Position numbers and translations under genes: made by a program
Notes under the pieces: generated by a model
What the model was told of the DNA's origin: nothing
The model's database searches: none
Seen by the model: the letters and a program-made list of their open reading frames with translations, nothing else
Source of the DNA: Bryobacterales bacterium
GTDB taxonomy: Bacteria; Acidobacteriota; Terriglobia; Bryobacterales; Bryobacteraceae
Length of the DNA: 9,527 bases
Assembly: GCA_003132865.1 (NCBI GenBank)
Contig: PKYZ01000409.1
Coordinates: forward strand, 1-9,527
Reading direction: 5' to 3'
Part shown: in pieces, positions 6,977-9,527 of the stretch
How positions within the stretch are numbered: the first letter of the stretch is position 1
Layout: every line of letters begins with the position of its first letter

Positions 6977-7275
6977 GGTTTGAAAGACCAATTTCGCTTC
7001 GAAATCAGAGACGCTGCACAGCGAATGTCCGCGATAAACGCCGCAGGGTTTACGAATCCACTTGGTTGGCTTGTCGGCGAGCCGTAGAAGTGCCCGCATC
7101 GGGCGCTCCGCCGGAACAGCGATTTACGGAGGGATGGCCCCCCTGCCCAGCCTCACGCTGGCCCACCGCCCAGGCCCTACAGGATCGCGAGAACATTCAG
7201 CCTCTCCCGCCACCTGTACTATTGGCAAAAGCTCATTCCGCCAAAGCTGCGTCCGTCGAGACCGATACTGCCAAC
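6977..7275 (+). other. Intergenic stretch upstream of the kinase gene, no gene seen
   Basis: These 299 bases are open in the kinase frame, back to a GTG at 6973 that overlaps the TPR stop as GTGA. The third codon positions here are close to evenly mixed, unlike the strongly G/C-ending kinase codons, and the peptide would be an Arg/Cys/Trp/Pro-rich stretch without recognisable domain. It is therefore taken as non-coding. It contains a small hairpin GCCCG-CAT-CGGGC at 7092-7104, with no T-run after it. No promoter could be assigned with confidence. Confidence 0.5.
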
Positions 7276-8775
7276 ATGTTCCGCGAGCCGCTGGCCGGGC
7301 AGTTGGCGCTCTTCGCCCGCATGATCGAACCGCACTTGCCGCGCCTCGATGCGGTTCTGCGGCGCAACCTGACAGCCGCCGGGCCAGCGGAGGCCTCGGA
7401 TGCGCGGCGAGTCAAGGCGCTGTCGCTGATCACCTCTGGCGCGGCAGCCCGCCTGGCGTGCGCCGGCCGGCCTGCCGCCGATTTCTTCGAACAGGTGGCC
7501 TACAACAGCCGGCGCCTGGCCAAGCTGAACGTCCCGCCTACGGAGGTGGTGGAGGCGCTCGGCGAATATGATCGCCAGCTCGATGGCCTGCTGGCCAAAC
7601 GTTACCCGCGGCAGCATGCGGCGCTCCAGGGGGTCCGGCAGCAACTGCACTTTCGAACCCTATTGGCCGTCAACAACGCTTACTACCAGGTGCGCGAGGC
7701 CGAAACGCAAGCCTTCTATGGCCTGCTGCGCGCCGAGATGGAGGCTACCGGCCTGGACGATCTGCTGCAACGCTTCATTCTGATCCTGACCCGCACGTTC
7801 CGCGCGCAGGCCGGCCGCATGATCCCCTTCGGGGATCGTCCCCCAATGGCCTCGAGCGTGCTGAAGCGGTTGGCGCGGCCCTGCTACATCGCCGCCGGCA
7901 GTCGCGACGAGGAGTTGGTGTTGGATCGGGGCATGCGCGGCGTCTTTCAATCCTACTGGTCCATTCCGTTTTTCTCGGGCGGCCACCTGGCCGGACTCAT
8001 CCAATTCGGTTTTCCCACGCCCTACCGCTGGCTCCCGCGCGAGTTGGACCTGCTGGACGCGTTCGCGGAGCGGTGCCTGCGCGGCGCGGAGCGTGCCCGC
8101 CTGATCCAGGATCTGGCGGCGCGCGAGGAGCAGGTGCGCTCGCTGGCGGCCCATCTTTTGCAGGCCGAAGAGGAGGAACGCCGGCGGATCAGCCGGGAAC
8201 TGCACGACGAGGCCGGCCAATCCATGCTGTTCCTGCGCCTGCACCTGGAAATGCTCGAAAAGAACGCGCCGGCCGATCTGCAGCCGAAACTGGCCGAGGC
8301 GCGCGCCGTGGCGGAGCGGATCATCGCGGAGATGCGGCGTATCATCGCGGCGCTCCACCCTTCGGCGGTGGAGGAATTGGGCCTGCCAGCCGCCATCCGC
8401 CACCTGAGCTCGCGCTTCCGGAAGCTCTATCCTATTAAGCTGCGCCTCAGGCTAACCGCTTATGGCGCCAGCCTGCCCCGCGAGACTGAAACCGCCATCT
8501 ACAGGGTGGTGCAGGAGTGCTATCAGAATATCGGCAAACACTCCGGGGCTTCGCGGGTAAACCTTCTACTGAGATCCACCGATACATTATTGGAACTGAA
8601 CGTCGAGGATGACGGCGTCGGATTCGAAGTGGACCGTGCGGTGGCTCAACCGAAGTCGTTCGGGTTGAAAGGCATGCGCGAGCGGGTCGCCCTGTTGGGA
8701 GGCCGCTTGGAGATCCGCAGCAGTCCAGGGCATGGCGCTACCATTGCCATGCGATTGCCGATTCCCGGCCATTAG
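7276..8775 (+). CDS. Soluble sensor histidine kinase, NarL/HisKA_3 type, with GAF-like domain
   Basis: The product has 499 residues and no membrane span, so it should act in the cytoplasm. Residues 1-145 form an all-helical region of unknown ligand (FFEQVAYNSRRLAKLNVPPTEVVEALGEYD), loosely like the helical sensor regions of RsbR-type proteins. Residues about 150-275 look GAF-like (LDDLLQRFILILTRTF ... YWSIPFFSGGHLAGLIQFGF ... RELDLLDAFAERCL). The HisKA_3 dimerisation helix follows with EEERRRISRELHDEAGQ: His310 is the phosphorylated residue. The ATPase domain shows an N-box (YRVVQECYQNIGKHSGAS, Glu414 and Asn418), DDGVGF (445-450), GLKGMRER (463-470) and the closing GHGATI. All key residues are present, so it should be active. 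ATG at 7276 was preferred to upstream GTG/TTG codons because codon bias and domain content begin there; its ribosome binding site is weak. The partner is the response regulator beginning 111 bases downstream. Confidence 0.88.
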   Translation: MFREPLAGQLALFARMIEPHLPRLDAVLRRNLTAAGPAEASDARRVKALSLITSGAAARLACAGRPAADFFEQVAYNSRRLAKLNVPPTEVVEALGEYDRQLDGLLAKRYPRQHAALQGVRQQLHFRTLLAVNNAYYQVREAETQAFYGLLRAEMEATGLDDLLQRFILILTRTFRAQAGRMIPFGDRPPMASSVLKRLARPCYIAAGSRDEELVLDRGMRGVFQSYWSIPFFSGGHLAGLIQFGFPTPYRWLPRELDLLDAFAERCLRGAERARLIQDLAAREEQVRSLAAHLLQAEEEERRRISRELHDEAGQSMLFLRLHLEMLEKNAPADLQPKLAEARAVAERIIAEMRRIIAALHPSAVEELGLPAAIRHLSSRFRKLYPIKLRLRLTAYGASLPRETETAIYRVVQECYQNIGKHSGASRVNLLLRSTDTLLELNVEDDGVGFEVDRAVAQPKSFGLKGMRERVALLGGRLEIRSSPGHGATIAMRLPIPGH

Positions 8776-8800
8776 CGATTCTCAGTTCCAGGGATCTGCA

Positions 8801-8874
8801 GGAACCGCTCCCTAACGGTCGCGGCTCAGTAGATTCATGGTGTTACAGAGCCGCGACCGTCAGGGAGCGGTCTC
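8801..8874. repeat. Long GC-rich inverted repeat between kinase and response-regulator genes
   Basis: Two 24-base arms (8804-8827 and 8848-8871) are reverse complements with one mismatch: TAACGG on the left against CCGTCA on the right. They flank a 20-base loop at 8828-8847. The arm core reads CCGCTCCCT...ACGGTCGCGGCTC. Outer bases 8801/8874 and 8802/8873 can still pair (the latter as G-U) past a second mismatch. There is no T-run on either side, so it is not a classical terminator. The shape, two facing copies of a GC-rich unit in intergenic DNA, is that of a REP/BIME-type repeat. The annotator recalls similar motifs as frequent in Solibacter-like genomes, but this is unchecked. In RNA it would fold strongly within the kinase-regulator message. 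Confidence 0.85.
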
Positions 8875-8886
8875 AACGAGACGACT

Positions 8887-9527
8887 ATGGCAATTCGAAC
8901 GCTTCTTACCGACGATCACACTCTGTTTCGGCAGGGTATCAAAACTCTGCTTTCCGCCACACCGGACCTGGAGGTGGTAGGCGAAGCCGCCAACGCGGCA
9001 GAAGCCATCGCGCAAGCCGCGGACCTCCGGCCCGATGTGGTGCTGATGGACATTAGCATGCCGGGGCTGAGCAGCTTCGAAGCTACCCGCCAGATCCGCA
9101 AGGTCCGGCCTGAAACCAAGGTGCTGTTCCTGACCATGTACGACGATGAAGACTACCTGGCGGAGTCCATGGAGGCGGGTGCCAGCGGCTACTTGCTGAA
9201 GGATAGCCCGACCGAGCAACTGGTGTCGGCCATCGGCGAAGTGCACCGCGGCGGCAGTTACCTGAGCCCGCGTATGCTTTCGCACCTGGTGGACGATTTC
9301 CGGAGCCGGGTGCGGTCCGCCACCCGCCAGCCGCGGTTTAGTACCCTCACGCGGCGCGAGCTGGAAATCCTCAAGTTCCTGGCGGAAGGCAATTCCGTCA
9401 AAGAAATAGCCTGCACGCTGGATCTGAGTGTCAAGACCATCGAGGCACACAAATTCAACCTGATGCGCAAGCTTGATATTCATAACAAGGCGCAACTGGT
9501 GCAGTACGCCATTCAGAAGAAGATCAT
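8887..9527 (+). CDS. NarL/FixJ-family response regulator (3' end cut by window)
   Basis: 213 codons are visible from ATG at 8887 to the window edge; the stop lies outside but few residues should be missing. Residues 1-120 are a receiver domain: Asp9/Asp10 in LLTDDH, the phosphorylation site Asp55 in VVLMDISMPG, Thr83 in FLTMYDDE and Lys105 in YLLKD. Residues about 152-212 are a LuxR-type helix-turn-helix: FSTLTRRELEILKFLAEGNS, then KEIACTLDLSVKTIEAHKFN and LMRKLDIHNKAQLVQYA. It is a DNA-binding transcription factor activated by phosphorylation, with the adjacent kinase the clear cognate partner. Upstream of the ATG only a weak GAG-containing ribosome site (ACGAGACG) is seen, and the large inverted repeat ends 15 bases before the start, so its translation could depend on RNA structure. 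Target genes are not evident in the window. Confidence 0.92.
   Translation, partial: MAIRTLLTDDHTLFRQGIKTLLSATPDLEVVGEAANAAEAIAQAADLRPDVVLMDISMPGLSSFEATRQIRKVRPETKVLFLTMYDDEDYLAESMEAGASGYLLKDSPTEQLVSAIGEVHRGGSYLSPRMLSHLVDDFRSRVRSATRQPRFSTLTRRELEILKFLAEGNSVKEIACTLDLSVKTIEAHKFNLMRKLDIHNKAQLVQYAIQKKI

Noticed and set aside
8860..9495. A 211-codon - strand open frame opposite the response regulator.
   Set aside because: The + strand encodes a complete receiver and LuxR domain with all key residues; the antisense frame has no recognisable domain.

Overview
The window reads as a chromosomal segment of a high-GC, Gram-negative soil-type bacterium. An Acidobacteriota of the Solibacter/Bryobacter group is the best guess. 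This rests on gene style: a CadC-like winged-helix/TPR membrane regulator, secreted TPR and ankyrin proteins, and a two-component pair with a GC-rich inverted repeat between its genes. No rRNA, tRNA, CRISPR array, transposase or phage gene was seen.

Layout. (1) 1-1393, + strand: the last 51 codons of murB, overlapped by 20 bases by a secreted protein of 12 ankyrin repeats; a five-unit heptamer tandem repeat lies inside its signal-peptide coding region. (2) 1638-3554, - strand: a 638-residue inner-membrane regulator with a winged-helix DNA-binding head, one membrane span, a TolB/FlgO-like segment and TPRs. (3) 3823-5076, + strand, divergent from it: a secreted vanadium-dependent haloperoxidase-like enzyme of the PAP2 superfamily. 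(4) 5363-6976, +: a secreted TPR protein of unknown function with conspicuous histidines. (5) 7276-8775, +: a soluble NarL-type sensor histidine kinase with an all-helical N-terminus and a GAF-like middle. (6) 8887 to the window end, +: its NarL/FixJ-type response regulator, cut off by the window edge. Kinase and regulator are separated by 111 bases holding an almost perfect 24-bp inverted repeat.

How the genes may work together. The divergent arrangement makes the CadC-like protein the obvious candidate regulator of the haloperoxidase and perhaps of the TPR gene behind it; this is inference from position. The kinase and response regulator form an ordinary cognate pair whose target genes are not visible here. 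By eye, the middle block (about 1.6-7.2 kb) is less GC-rich and less codon-biased than the murB/ankyrin and kinase flanks.

No clearly new multi-gene system is evident. The most notable signals are the structured repeat between kinase and regulator, the heptamer repeat that could switch the ankyrin gene's reading frame, and the regulator/haloperoxidase/TPR neighbourhood.
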